Positions 51,693 through 60,966 of a stretch of DNA of 64,000 nt are shown here, piece after piece. Below the pieces are notes generated by a model, which had not been told where the DNA came from, did no database searches, and saw only the letters and a list, made by a program, of their open reading frames with translations. Source of the DNA: SZUA-318 sp964412015 (GTDB lineage: Bacteria; Gemmatimonadota; Gemmatimonadetes; Longimicrobiales; Gaopeijiaceae); assembly GCA_964412015.1 (NCBI GenBank), contig CAYPMO010000005.1, positions 1 to 64,000 of the forward strand, given 5' to 3'. Made by a program: the position numbers and the translations under genes. Within the stretch, counting starts at the first letter, position 1, and each line of letters begins with the position of its first letter.

Positions 51693-51715
51693 CGGGCGCC
51701 GTTCCACAGCGCCCG
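51693..51715 (-). terminator. Hairpin after the superoxide dismutase gene
   Basis: CGGGCGC and GCGCCCG arms (7 bp, perfect) around nine bases, about 35 bases after the stop codon, followed on the minus strand by a pyrimidine-rich GTTCTCGTCTTCC but no pure T-run. Confidence 0.45.
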
Positions 51716-51750
51716 ACCCGCGTCCTCCACACGGGTGGATCCCCGAGCCG

Positions 51751-52374
51751 TCAGCTTCCCTTCGCCGCCTCGTATCGCGCGGCCACCCTGTCCCAATTCA
51801 CTACGTTCCAGATCGCCGCCAGATAATCGGGTCGGCGGTTCTGGTAGTGCAGATAATACGCATGCTCCCACACATCCACGCCCAGGATCGGCGTGTGTCC
51901 CTGCATCAGGGGGCTGTCCTGGTTGGGCAGGGCGTAGCACGCCAGCTTCCCCTCGGCGTCCACGGACAGCCAGCCCCATCCGGACCCGAACTGGGCGGCG
52001 GCCGTGGCCTGGAACTTGACCTTGAAGTCCTCGAAGGACCCGAATGCGGCGTCCACCGCGGCGCCGAGCTCTCCCGAGGGCCGCGAAGCGCCGCCCGGGG
52101 TGAGGATGTCCCAGAAGAGAGCGTGATTGTGGTAACCGCCGCCGTTGTTTCTCACGGCGGTGCGAATCTCCGCGGGAAGCGAGTCGATTCCCCGAAGCAG
52201 CTGCTCGTCCGTCCGGCCGTGGAGCGCCGGATGCGCCTCCAGGGCCTTGTTCAGGTTCGTGGTGTAGCCCGCATGGTGCTTCCCGTGGTGGATCTCCATC
52301 GTGCGGGTGTCGATGTGCGGCTCGAGGGCATCGGGTTCGAATCCCAAGGCGGGCAGTTGGAACGGGTAGGCCAT
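51751..52374 (-). CDS. Superoxide dismutase (Mn/Fe family)
   Basis: Dismutates superoxide to hydrogen peroxide and oxygen. The 207-residue protein has metal ligands H29 (EIHHGKHH), H84 (YHNHALFW), D167 and H171 (DVWEHAYYLHYQN). Internal ATG with AAGGAG seven bases upstream was chosen over a much longer open frame. Mn or Fe use cannot be decided by eye. There is no signal peptide, so it is cytosolic. It is divergent from dinB, with no OxyR- or Fur-like box recognised in the 145-bp gap. Confidence 0.97.
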   Translation of the reverse strand: MAYPFQLPALGFEPDALEPHIDTRTMEIHHGKHHAGYTTNLNKALEAHPALHGRTDEQLLRGIDSLPAEIRTAVRNNGGGYHNHALFWDILTPGGASRPSGELGAAVDAAFGSFEDFKVKFQATAAAQFGSGWGWLSVDAEGKLACYALPNQDSPLMQGHTPILGVDVWEHAYYLHYQNRRPDYLAAIWNVVNWDRVAARYEAAKGS

Positions 52375-52519
52375 GCCTGGCTCCTTGGCTGGAACGATCG
52401 GGAGGGTTGATCCGCCGGACCCGCGCTCCCCGGCTTGAGGGGCGAGGACCGGCCGAGCCATCTTACCCCGGACTCCCCAGAAGTTGCAGCCTTCCGACCA
52501 CGCCGAGCCAGACCGGGCC

Positions 52520-53752
52520 GTGACGCCCCGACGCATCCTCCTCGTCGACTGCGACGCCTTCTTCGTCCAGGTGGCGCGTCTGCTCGATCCGGACGGAGCC
52601 GGGCGGGCGAGGCTCCTCATCGTCGGCGGGTCTCCCACCGGGCGTGGTGTGGTCACGTCCGCGTCGTACGAGGCCCGGGCCTTCGGTGTCCACTCCGCGA
52701 TGCCCACGGCTCGAGCGCTCCGGCTCTGTCCGCGGGCGATGGTCGTGCCGGTGCCCCGCTCGGCATGCGTCGAGAAGAGCCGCGAGGTCCGTACCGTCCT
52801 CCAGGAGATGGCCCCCGTGGTGGAGGCCGCGTCCATCGACGAGTTCTATCTCGACCTGAGCGGAACCGAGCGACTCTTCCACGACGAGCCGCTCACCGAC
52901 ACCGCGCGGCGCATCCGCGAGCGGGTGCTCGGGAGAACGGAGATCTCCGTGTCGATCGGAGGCGGCACCCGACGCGTCATCGCCAAGCTGGCGACGCGCC
53001 GTGCGAAGCCGGCGGGCGTCCACGTCGTCCCACCGGGCGGGGAGGAGGCGTTCCTCCGGACGCTCGATCTGGGGGACCTCCCCGGCGTGGGGCCTTCCCT
53101 GGTCAAGGCCCTCGCGAAGCGGGGACTCGTGCGCGTGCAGGATGCGCTCGACGTCCAGGTCGAGTGGCTGCAGGCCTGGCTGGGAGAGCGCCGCGGGGCG
53201 TGGCTCCACCGGCGCATCCACGGCTGGGACGACAGCGAGGTGGACCCCCACGAGGCGCGGAAGAGCATCTCGGCGGAGCGGACGTTCTTCCAGGATCTGG
53301 ACGACGACGAGACCCTCGAGCGACGCCTGCTCGAGCTGGCGGGCTCCGTGGCGGCCCAGCTCCGCGCGAAGGGCCTCCGAGCGAGGACCGTCACCGTCAA
53401 GCTCCGCGACGCCGACTTCACGACACGGGTGCACAGCCGGACGGTACCGGAGCCCGTCGAGTCCGACGCCGCAGTCTACGAGGCGGCGAGGGACCTCCTT
53501 CGGGAGCTGCGACGTCAGCGCCGCGCGCCGGCTCGACTCGTGGGCGTGGCGCTCGCGGCGCTGTCCGCCCCGGACGATCCACACCAGCTCACGCTCTTCG
53601 GGGAACGGACGGACGGCGAGACCGAGCGGGACCGGGCGGTCTCCCGCGCCGTGGACCACCTCAGGGACCGCTATGGCGAGCGCGCGGTGAGACCCGGACG
53701 CCTGTTCGACGAAAGGAATCCCGGGCGCTCGCCGCCGGACGAGACGGACTGA
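52520..53752 (+). CDS. dinB: DNA polymerase IV (Y-family translesion polymerase)
   Basis: Error-prone lesion-bypass polymerase. The GTG start MTPRRILLVDCDAFF gives 410 residues; a TTG 36 bases upstream is an alternative. Catalytic acids are D10 and D12 (VDCDAFF), and D108 and E109 (ASIDEFYLD). Little-finger domain: SAERTFFQDLDDDETLERRLLE. The beta-clamp peptide QLTLFG is at about 361-366, with a short C-terminal extension after it. No SOS/LexA box was recognised upstream. Confidence 0.95.
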   Translation: MTPRRILLVDCDAFFVQVARLLDPDGAGRARLLIVGGSPTGRGVVTSASYEARAFGVHSAMPTARALRLCPRAMVVPVPRSACVEKSREVRTVLQEMAPVVEAASIDEFYLDLSGTERLFHDEPLTDTARRIRERVLGRTEISVSIGGGTRRVIAKLATRRAKPAGVHVVPPGGEEAFLRTLDLGDLPGVGPSLVKALAKRGLVRVQDALDVQVEWLQAWLGERRGAWLHRRIHGWDDSEVDPHEARKSISAERTFFQDLDDDETLERRLLELAGSVAAQLRAKGLRARTVTVKLRDADFTTRVHSRTVPEPVESDAAVYEAARDLLRELRRQRRAPARLVGVALAALSAPDDPHQLTLFGERTDGETERDRAVSRAVDHLRDRYGERAVRPGRLFDERNPGRSPPDETD

Positions 53753-53765
53753 GCGCCGTACTTTC

Positions 53766-53792
53766 TTGTCTCCGACATCCCCTCACTATACT
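53766..53792 (+). promoter_or_regulatory. Promoter candidate before the spermidine-synthase-like gene
   Basis: TATACT (53787-53792) is a strong -10 box; the nearest -35 candidate TTGTCT (53766-53771) is spaced only 15 bases. It is about 95 bp upstream of the start codon. No repeats are visible nearby. Confidence 0.35.
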
Positions 53793-53886
53793 GTCCGGCG
53801 GCTTTTCGCGTGCGCCTCGGCGCGCCGCGGAGCACAAGGCACGAGCGGTCACCATCGGCCTCCTTCCGCCGGAGAGAGACCCGTCC

Positions 53887-55980
53887 ATGACCGGGACCCA
53901 GGACACCGCAGTCCGGCGCGCCGGACTCGAGATTCTCGCCGTCTCGTTCGTCGTGCTCTTCCAGGAGCTCGCGCTGATCCGCTGGATTCCGATCCAGATC
54001 CGCGTCATCGCTTATTTCCCGAACCTGATCCTCATCGGGGCCTTCCTGGGCCTCGGGGTGGGAGCGCTCCGTGCCCGCCACCGGTCCCTGCTGTGGGCAT
54101 GGCCGGTGCTGCTGCTCGTGGTGGCCGGCGTGGCCCGGGCGCTGAGCGGCGTAGCGTTCACCGCCAACCAGGTCTCGGAGCACTTCTGGCTCCTCTATCA
54201 CGACCTCGGACCCGAAGCTCCCGTGGTGGAAGGGATCGAGTTGCCGATCGTCCTGCTCTTCGTCCTGACCGCCGCCACCTTCGTTCCCCTCGGCCAGTTC
54301 CTCGGAACCCGCCTCGAGATCTTCAGGGCCCGCTCCAGCCCCCTGTGGGGCTACGCCTTCGACCTGGGAGGCTCCCTCCTCGGCGTGATCGCCTTCGCGG
54401 CGATCTCGTGGACGGGCGTGAAGCCGGTGCTTTGGTTCGTACCGTTTCTGGCGGTCGGTCTCGTGCTTCTCGGTCGATCGCGGCGGTTGTGGACCGTCTA
54501 CGTGGTCGCGGCGGTGGCGGCCGTGACGCTCGTGCATCTCGGAACGGGAAATCAGCGCTTCAGCCCGTATTACGCCCTCGAGGCGATCCAGGTGCAGCAG
54601 GGAGAGGTCCTCCTCCGGGCGAACGGCTCACTCCACCAGGTGGCCCTGGACCTGCAGACCGAGCGAGGCTCCCGGCAGAGGCTGACGGCGCTCCTGGGCT
54701 ATCGATACCCCTACCTGCAACTCGGAAGGCCCATCAGGAACGCGCTGGTCGTGGGCGCGGGGAGCGGGAACGACGTCGCCGTTCTCCTCCACCTCGGCGC
54801 CCAGGAGGTCCACGCGGTCGAAATCGACCCCGTGATCCTCCAGATCGGGCGGGAGATGCACCCGAACGACCCCTACTCCGATCCGAGGGTCACCGTCCAC
54901 AACACCGACGCCCGCGCGTTCCTCAACGAATCGCGGGAGAGCTTCGACGTCATCGTGTTCGGGACCCTCGACTCCATGACGAAGCTCTCCGCGCTCTCCA
55001 ACGTCCGCCTGGACAATTTCATGTACACGCGAGAAGCCCTCCAGGCGGCCAAGGAGAGACTGACACCCGACGGGGGCCTGGTCCTGTACTTCATGGTCGG
55101 GGAGGACTACATCGCGCAACACCTGATGGCGATGCTGACCCACACCTTCGGCAAGCCGCCGGCGATCCAGTACGGCGACTTCCTGCTCTTCAACACCGTG
55201 TTCATGGCCGGGCCCGCGTTCGCGAACGCGCGGGGGACTCCGGCGCAAGGGTCGTGGACGGTGACGGACGACGTCATCGAAGCCGCCTCGCCCAGCGACG
55301 ACTGGCCGTACCTGTACCTTCCCAAGCGCGGCGTCAACGCCTTCTACCTCTCGATGATCGCCATCCTGGCTTCCCTCGGTACCCTGGCCATCCTCCTGGT
55401 CTCCCCGGAGATGCGGCAGTCGCTCCGGGAGGGTAAGGGCGTGGACGTCGAGATGTTCCTCTACGGCTTCGCCTTCCTTTTGATCGAGACGAAGTTCGTC
55501 ACCGCCATGAACCTCCTCTGGGGCACGACGTGGGTCACCTCGGCGGTGGTCTTCGGATCGATCCTGGCCATGATCCTGGCGGGAACCGTCATCACCGAGC
55601 GCAGGACCATTCGCTGGCCGGTGGCGGGAGCGGGTCTGATCGTCGCGCTTCTCGTGGTGTACGGCCTGCCTCTCCATCTCCTGCTCAGCACCTCACCGTC
55701 CGTGCGCCTGGCGCTCTCGCTCGTGTTCGTCGGGACGCCGGTCTTCTTCGCCTCTCTCTGCTTCGCGGCCCGCTTCAAGGCCCGCCCGGCGGCCGACCTG
55801 GCGTTCGGATGGAACCTCCTGGGAGCGGTGCTGGGAGGGCTCGCGGAGTTCCTGTCCATGGCCGTCGGCTTCCGCGCGCTGACCGGGCTCGCGATCGCGG
55901 CATACCTGGGAGCGTTCCTCCTCGCCCGCAGGGAGGGCCGGGTCCCGGCCGCGGAGCCTCGAGCGCTCCCGGAGGGCTGA
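53887..55980 (+). CDS. Membrane-embedded spermidine-synthase-like protein
   Basis: 697-residue protein with about seven TM helices, a soluble SAM-dependent-methyltransferase-like core and about seven further TM helices. The core has NALVVGAGSGNDVAVLLHLGA (about 279-299), VHAVEIDPVILQIGREMHPN and DARAFLNESRESFDVIVFGTLDS, as in polyamine aminopropyltransferases. The catalytic Asp segment (usually DxTDP) reads FGTLDSMT, so enzymatic aminopropyl transfer is doubtful. GGAGAG upstream supports the ATG at 53887. Membrane-spanning spermidine-synthase-like proteins are widespread and mostly uncharacterised. It is followed by the M20 gene after 49 bp. Confidence 0.78.
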   Translation: MTGTQDTAVRRAGLEILAVSFVVLFQELALIRWIPIQIRVIAYFPNLILIGAFLGLGVGALRARHRSLLWAWPVLLLVVAGVARALSGVAFTANQVSEHFWLLYHDLGPEAPVVEGIELPIVLLFVLTAATFVPLGQFLGTRLEIFRARSSPLWGYAFDLGGSLLGVIAFAAISWTGVKPVLWFVPFLAVGLVLLGRSRRLWTVYVVAAVAAVTLVHLGTGNQRFSPYYALEAIQVQQGEVLLRANGSLHQVALDLQTERGSRQRLTALLGYRYPYLQLGRPIRNALVVGAGSGNDVAVLLHLGAQEVHAVEIDPVILQIGREMHPNDPYSDPRVTVHNTDARAFLNESRESFDVIVFGTLDSMTKLSALSNVRLDNFMYTREALQAAKERLTPDGGLVLYFMVGEDYIAQHLMAMLTHTFGKPPAIQYGDFLLFNTVFMAGPAFANARGTPAQGSWTVTDDVIEAASPSDDWPYLYLPKRGVNAFYLSMIAILASLGTLAILLVSPEMRQSLREGKGVDVEMFLYGFAFLLIETKFVTAMNLLWGTTWVTSAVVFGSILAMILAGTVITERRTIRWPVAGAGLIVALLVVYGLPLHLLLSTSPSVRLALSLVFVGTPVFFASLCFAARFKARPAADLAFGWNLLGAVLGGLAEFLSMAVGFRALTGLAIAAYLGAFLLARREGRVPAAEPRALPEG

Positions 55981-56029
55981 TGAGCCCGCTCGACCCACGC
56001 TTCGTTCGACCTACGTATACGGAGGCCCG

Positions 56030-57367
56030 ATGATCCGCATCCCTGTAAGCACAGCCGTCTTCCTCTGCGTCGCCGTCGCGACGCTCGCCACACCTTCGGC
56101 AGGCCAGGACCGCCGGGGAGCGTTCGCTGGCGACATCGAGCGACTCGCGGCCGAGGTGAGCCCGAAGGTGGTCGAGTGGCGCCGCGACATCCACCAGCAC
56201 CCGGAGCTCGGGAATCGCGAGTTCCGTACCTCCGCGAAGGTGGCCGACCACCTGCGCGCGCTCGGCATGGAGGTGCGGACCGGGATCGCCCACACCGGCG
56301 TAGTGGGGATCCTCAGAGGTGGGCGTCCGGGACCGACGGTGGCGCTGCGCGCGGACATGGACGCCCTGCCCGTGACCGAGATGGTGGACCTGCCCTTCGC
56401 CTCCAAGGTGCGTACCGAGTACAACGGGCAGGAGGTGGGCGTGATGCATGCCTGCGGCCACGATACCCACACGGCGATGCTCATGGGAACGGCCGAGGTG
56501 CTGGCGTCGCTGAGGGACCGCCTTCCCGGGACCGTGCTCTTCCTCTTCCAGCCCGCGGAGGAGGGCGCACCCGAGGGCGAGGAGGGAGGAGCGGGCCTCA
56601 TGATTCGCGAGGGGGCGTTCGCCGACCCGAAGCCCGACGTCATCTTCGGCCTCCATGTCTGGCCCGTACCGACGGGGACGCTCCGGTATCGGCCGGAGGG
56701 TGCGATGGCGGCGTCCGATGGGCTCGAGATCACGGTCGTGGGCCAACAGACCCACGCCGCTCTCCCTTGGGGAGGCGTGGACCCCGTCGTGGTCGCCTCC
56801 CAGATCGTGCTGGGCCTCCAGGCGATCGTGTCCCGCCAGAGCGACCTCACGAAGGGCCCGGCGGTGATCACGATCGGAGTCATCAACGGGGGTGTCCGGT
56901 CCAACATCATCCCGGACTCGGTGGTGATGGTGGGCACGATCCGGACGTTCGACGAGGGCATGCGCACCGACATCCACGACCGCATCCGCCGCACCGCCGA
57001 GGGAATCGCCGCGGCGGCCGGAGCCGAGGCGCGCGTGAGGATCCCGTCCGGAGGGCTTCCCGTGACGTTCAACGATCCGGAGCTGACCCTGTGGGCCGTG
57101 CCGGCCCTCGAGCGCGCCGCCGGCCCCGGCGCCGTGACGCAGGGCCCGCCGATCACGGGGGCCGAGGACTTCTCCCTGTATCAGAAGGAGATTCCGGGGC
57201 TCTTCTTCTTCCTGGGAATCACACCCGAAGGGCGAACCCCGTACCCGAACCACTCGCCCCTCTTCTACGTGGATGAGACCGCCTTCCCCGTAGGCATGCG
57301 GGCGATGGCGGGCCTGGCGGCGGACTATCTCCTCGACCACCAGCCGCCCATGGGCGAGGAGCGGTAG
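56030..57367 (+). CDS. Exported M20D-family amidohydrolase
   Basis: 445-residue zinc amidohydrolase of the HipO/IAA-amino-acid hydrolase type. It has a signal peptide (MIRIPVSTAVFLCVAVATLATPSAGQ). Conserved motifs: RRDIHQHPELGNREF, RADMDALPV, HACGHDTHTAML (metal ligands), FLFQPAEEG and GAEDFSLYQ. The dimerization domain has GQQTHAALPWGGVDPV. The substrate is probably an N-acyl amino acid or peptide in the periplasm. GGAGG six bases upstream supports the start. No pathway is suggested by the neighbours. Confidence 0.92.
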   Translation: MIRIPVSTAVFLCVAVATLATPSAGQDRRGAFAGDIERLAAEVSPKVVEWRRDIHQHPELGNREFRTSAKVADHLRALGMEVRTGIAHTGVVGILRGGRPGPTVALRADMDALPVTEMVDLPFASKVRTEYNGQEVGVMHACGHDTHTAMLMGTAEVLASLRDRLPGTVLFLFQPAEEGAPEGEEGGAGLMIREGAFADPKPDVIFGLHVWPVPTGTLRYRPEGAMAASDGLEITVVGQQTHAALPWGGVDPVVVASQIVLGLQAIVSRQSDLTKGPAVITIGVINGGVRSNIIPDSVVMVGTIRTFDEGMRTDIHDRIRRTAEGIAAAAGAEARVRIPSGGLPVTFNDPELTLWAVPALERAAGPGAVTQGPPITGAEDFSLYQKEIPGLFFFLGITPEGRTPYPNHSPLFYVDETAFPVGMRAMAGLAADYLLDHQPPMGEER

Positions 57368-57423
57368 GCCCGGGGGCGGCGTCGGGCTCTCGGTCCCGCG
57401 CGAGCCCCGGCAGCCCGCAGCCG

Positions 57424-57440
57424 GCGCCACGGGGTGGCGC
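57424..57440 (+). terminator. Hairpin between the M20 and ArsR-methyltransferase genes
   Basis: GCGCCAC-GGG-GTGGCGC, a perfect 7-bp stem with a 3-base loop, 57 bases after the amidohydrolase stop codon. No T-run follows. The rest of the gap, apart from the palindrome at 57511-57538, shows no site I recognise and no match to the SAH riboswitch. Confidence 0.4.
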
Positions 57441-57510
57441 GCGGCGTCGGTGCTCAGGGCGGACACCGGCCACACCGGTCAGAAGCCCTTTCCTTCGCGT
57501 GGTCGATGAT

Positions 57511-57538
57511 GTATTTTCAAATCAGGATTTATGAATAC
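57511..57538. promoter_or_regulatory. Palindrome across the start codon of the ArsR-methyltransferase gene
   Basis: Inner core AAATC-AG-GATTT (perfect) with outer arms GTATT and AATAC (perfect), three mismatched bases between them on each side. The 28-base element covers the start codon (57531). Size and symmetry fit an ArsR-family dimer site, which would give autorepression. Confidence 0.5.
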
Positions 57539-58478
57539 GACATCCGCACCACCGATCCTCGATCACCTCTCGGCCCTCGGGGACGAGACACGCACGCGGA
57601 TCCTCACGCTCCTCGAGAGCAGCGAGTTCACCGTCTCGGAGCTCTGCGCCGCGCTGCAGGTACCCCAGCCCACCGTCAGCCGGCATCTGCGCACTCTGGC
57701 CGACGACGGTTGGTTGGCGTCCCGGGTGGACGGCCGAAATCGACACTACCGGGTGGCCGACCCGTTGAGCGATGCCCACCGGGACCTCTGGCGCGTGGTG
57801 CGCGCCGGGTTGGGCGACCGGGGTCCCTACGCCGCCGACGCGGAGCGCGCGCGACAGGTGCTCGCGGACCGGCGCCGGCGCTCCGCGGAGTTCTTCGCCG
57901 CCTCGGCGGATCGCTGGGACCACCTCCGCAGGGACCTCTTCGGCGCGCGCGCCGAGTCCCTGCCGCTCCTGGGGCTCCTCGATCCGCGTTGGACGGTGGG
58001 AGACCTCGGCACCGGAACCGGCGGTTTGGCCGCGGCGTTGGCTCCCTTCGTCGCCCGCGTGGTCGGCGTGGATCGGTCCGAACCCATGCTCCGCGCGGCG
58101 GAGCGACGGCTGGAGGGCCTTCCCAACGTGGAGCTCCGTCGGGGAGACCTGGAAGACCTGCCCATGGAGGACGGCGAGTTGGACGTCGCCGTGCTCAGCC
58201 TGGTGCTGCACTACGTGGTGGCTCCTCCCGCCGCGCTCCGGGAGGCATGGCGGGCCCTCCGCCCCGAAGGACGCGTGCTGGTCGTGGAGATGCGCCAGCA
58301 CGACCGCGGTCCGGAGTACGCCGAGGAGATGGGTCATGTCTGGCCCGGCTTCGAGCGAGCTCGGATGGAGGCCTGGCTCTCCGAGTCGGGCTTCACCGCG
58401 GTCCACTCCCGTCCCTTGCCCCCCGATCCCGAAGCGACCGGCCCGCTCTTGTTCGTGGCGGCGGGCCTCAAGCCCTGA
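57531..58478 (+). CDS. ArsR-family regulator fused to a SAM-dependent methyltransferase
   Basis: 315-residue two-domain protein. Residues about 5-80 are a winged helix (LGDETRTRILTLLESSEFTVSELCAALQVPQPTVSRHLRTLADDGWLASRVDGRNRHYRVA). There are no metal-binding cysteines of ArsR/SmtB. Residues about 125-315 are a class I methyltransferase with motif I VGDLGTGTGGLAAAL, VGVDRSEPML and DVAVLSLVLHYV. It is 44 bp upstream of ahcY. Such fusions near SAM-cycle genes suggest that the methyltransferase domain senses SAM or SAH, by analogy with SahR-type regulators; the exact relationship is inference. AGGA is only three bases from the ATG. Confidence 0.87.
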   Translation: MNTTSAPPILDHLSALGDETRTRILTLLESSEFTVSELCAALQVPQPTVSRHLRTLADDGWLASRVDGRNRHYRVADPLSDAHRDLWRVVRAGLGDRGPYAADAERARQVLADRRRRSAEFFAASADRWDHLRRDLFGARAESLPLLGLLDPRWTVGDLGTGTGGLAAALAPFVARVVGVDRSEPMLRAAERRLEGLPNVELRRGDLEDLPMEDGELDVAVLSLVLHYVVAPPAALREAWRALRPEGRVLVVEMRQHDRGPEYAEEMGHVWPGFERARMEAWLSESGFTAVHSRPLPPDPEATGPLLFVAAGLKP

Positions 58479-58522
58479 GCTCCCTCACAGTCAACCCTCC
58501 GATCCTACGAACGGCGACGACG

Positions 58523-60010
58523 ATGAAGCAGACGACGATACGTTCCAGGCGGCAGACCTCCGTCACCCCCGGTCGGCCCACGTTCAAGGTCAACGACCTG
58601 TCCCTGGCCGAGTGGGGGCGCAAGGAGATCCGCCTCGCCGAACAGGAGATGCCGGGCCTCATGGCGGCCCGCGAGGAGTTCGGCCCTCAGAAGCCCCTCG
58701 CCGACCTGAAAGTCATGGGCTCGCTGCACATGACGATCCAGACCGCCGTGCTCATCGAGACCCTCCAGGATCTGGGCGCCGACGTACGGTGGTCATCCTG
58801 CAACATCTTCTCCACCCAGGACCACGCCGCCGCCGCAGCCGTGGTGGGTCGAGAGGGGACGCCGGACAACCCGAAGGGGGCGGCCATCTTCGCCTGGAAG
58901 GGCGAGACGCTGGAGGAGTACTGGTGGTGCACCCAGCAGGCGCTCACGTGGCCGGACGGCTCGGGCCCCGACACGCTCATGGACGACGGAGGGGATGCCG
59001 CGCTCCTCGTCCACAAGGGCGTCGAGTACGAGAAGGCCGGAGCCGTGCCCGCCTTCGACGAAGCCACCGATTCGGAGGAGTGGGGCGTGGTCCTCGACCT
59101 GCTTCGCCGAGGCCTGGAGACGGACCCTCGGCGCTGGCATCGGATCGTGGCGAACATCCGCGGCGTCTCGGAGGAGACCACGACGGGCGTCCTCCGACTC
59201 TACGAGAGAGAGCGCAACGGCACCCTGCTCTTCCCCGCGATCAACGTCAACGATTCGGTGACGAAATCGAAGTTCGACAACCTGTACGGCTGCCGTCACT
59301 CGGTCGTCGACGGGCTGAACCGCGCCACGGACGTGATGATCGCCGGCAAGCTCGCGGTGGTGTGCGGCTACGGCGAGGTGGGCAAGGGATGCGCGCAGGC
59401 CCTGAGGGGACAGGGCGCCCGCGTGGTCGTCACGGAGATCGATCCCATCTGCGCGCTGCAGGCGGTGATGGAAGGGTACCCGGTGGTACGCCTCGAAGAC
59501 GTGGTGGAGGAGGCCGACATCTTCATCACGGCCACGGGCAACCGCGATGTCGTCACCGCGGGACACATGGCGCGGATGAAGGACAAGGCCATCGTGGGCA
59601 ACATCGGCCACTTCGATCACGAGATCGACATGGCCGGCCTGAAGAAGCTACCGGGCGTGAAGGAGGTGAACATCAAGCCGCAGTATGACGAGTTCGTGTT
59701 CCCCGACGGCCACTCGGTGCTCCTCCTGGCGCAGGGTCGACTCATGAACCTCGGGTGCGCCACCGGGCATCCCAGCTTCGTGATGAGCACCAGCTTCACG
59801 AACCAGGTTCTCGCCCAGATCGAGTTCGCGACCAATCCGGCCGCCTACGAGAACCGCGTGTACACGCTGCCGAAGAAGCTGGACGAGAAGGTGGCGCGGC
59901 TCCACCTGCCGCCGCTCGGGGTCCGGCTCACGCGGCTCACGGACCGACAGGCGACGTACATCGGGGTGGACAAGGAAGGGCCCTACAAGCCGGATCACTA
60001 CCGATATTAG
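58523..60010 (+). CDS. ahcY: Adenosylhomocysteinase (S-adenosyl-L-homocysteine hydrolase)
   Basis: NAD-dependent hydrolysis of SAH to homocysteine and adenosine, clearing the methyltransferase by-product. The 495-residue protein is the long bacterial/eukaryotic form with the 40-residue insertion (WPDGSGPDTLMDDGGDAALLVHKG). Motifs: SSCNIFSTQDHAAAA, NVNDSVTKSKFDN, VVCGYGEVGKGCA (NAD site) and the C-terminal KPDHYRY that completes the neighbouring active site. The internal ATG is taken because the upstream frame is occupied by the regulator gene. No SAH riboswitch was seen in the 44-bp gap. Confidence 0.97.
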   Translation: MKQTTIRSRRQTSVTPGRPTFKVNDLSLAEWGRKEIRLAEQEMPGLMAAREEFGPQKPLADLKVMGSLHMTIQTAVLIETLQDLGADVRWSSCNIFSTQDHAAAAAVVGREGTPDNPKGAAIFAWKGETLEEYWWCTQQALTWPDGSGPDTLMDDGGDAALLVHKGVEYEKAGAVPAFDEATDSEEWGVVLDLLRRGLETDPRRWHRIVANIRGVSEETTTGVLRLYERERNGTLLFPAINVNDSVTKSKFDNLYGCRHSVVDGLNRATDVMIAGKLAVVCGYGEVGKGCAQALRGQGARVVVTEIDPICALQAVMEGYPVVRLEDVVEEADIFITATGNRDVVTAGHMARMKDKAIVGNIGHFDHEIDMAGLKKLPGVKEVNIKPQYDEFVFPDGHSVLLLAQGRLMNLGCATGHPSFVMSTSFTNQVLAQIEFATNPAAYENRVYTLPKKLDEKVARLHLPPLGVRLTRLTDRQATYIGVDKEGPYKPDHYRY

Positions 60011-60075
60011 CCGAGCGAGGGCGGCCCGCGCTTCCAAGGAGGACCGACCCAGGAGGGCGCGCGGAGTCCCCGAGC

Positions 60076-60837
60076 TCACCCGCCCACGAGGAGCCGTACG
60101 GCGAACACGACGATCGTGACCGTCACCACGTTGCGGACCCAGGCGTGCCCCTTGAGAACCTGCAGGTGGACGCCGAGCAGTCCGCCGACGTAGTTGCCGG
60201 TGGCGAGCGAGACGGCCATGGGCCAGTCCACCTTCCCGCTGGCCGCGAACAGCACGATGGCGAGGGGCGTGAACACCAGGATCAACGTCACCTTCACGGC
60301 GTTCCCGCGGATGAGGTCCAGGCCGCCCACGCTCGTCAACGCGAGAATCAGGAACCCCACTCCGGCCTGAACGAAACCGCCGTAGATCCCCACGACGAAG
60401 AACGCGCCGATGAACGCGACGCGTCGGCGGCCGCTCGGAGCTTCGGCGACCGAGTCCATCGCCTTCGGAAGGGGACGCCAGAGGGTCCAGGCCGTGATGC
60501 CGAACATCATCAGGGCGAGTACCCGCTGGAACGCGAGATCCCCGATGCGTATGGCGATGATCGTTCCCAGGACCGCCCCGACCACCGAGGACGGCACGCC
60601 GATCCACAACCAGGCGCGAGAGATCAGCCCCTTGCGGCCGAACGTCCACACCGCGCCGATGTTCTGCGCGACGATCGCGAGCCGATTGGTCCCGTTGGCC
60701 ATCGTGGCCGGAAGCCCCAGGAAGATCAGGACAGGGATGGTCAGGAACGACCCGCCCCCCGCGATGACGTTGATGAGGCCGGCGAGCGTTCCGACGCCGA
60801 AGAGGAGGGGGACGCTCAGCAGGGGATCACTCACCAC
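60076..60837 (-). CDS. TauE/SafE family permease
   Basis: 253-residue, about eight-TM membrane protein of the sulfite/organosulfonate exporter family. GLINVIAGGGSFLTIPVLIFLG with NGTNRLAI near the N-terminus and GIYGGFVQAGVGF in the middle are family marks. Start is a GTG (GTG-GTG-AGT-GAT). It lies 129 bp after hypE on the same strand; co-transcription is possible but not obvious. It is convergent with ahcY. The transported substrate cannot be read. Confidence 0.92.
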   Translation of the reverse strand: MVSDPLLSVPLLFGVGTLAGLINVIAGGGSFLTIPVLIFLGLPATMANGTNRLAIVAQNIGAVWTFGRKGLISRAWLWIGVPSSVVGAVLGTIIAIRIGDLAFQRVLALMMFGITAWTLWRPLPKAMDSVAEAPSGRRRVAFIGAFFVVGIYGGFVQAGVGFLILALTSVGGLDLIRGNAVKVTLILVFTPLAIVLFAASGKVDWPMAVSLATGNYVGGLLGVHLQVLKGHAWVRNVVTVTIVVFAVRLLVGG

Positions 60838-60966
60838 AGGCTCCGAGGATCGGGGACCGGGTAGCTTCGCACGGAACGGCCGGAGCGTCCAGTCGAGGCA
60901 AGGTACGCGATCCCGCGGACGCGTCGTATCGGTGGCAGGGGCAGCGCCGCGCGGTCGCGCACGAGG

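Noticed and set aside
57368..57530. SAH or SAM riboswitch upstream of the ArsR-methyltransferase/ahcY pair
   Set aside because: Several GC hairpins exist, but the conserved riboswitch core sequences and arrangement could not be matched; the palindrome at the start codon is a simpler explanation.
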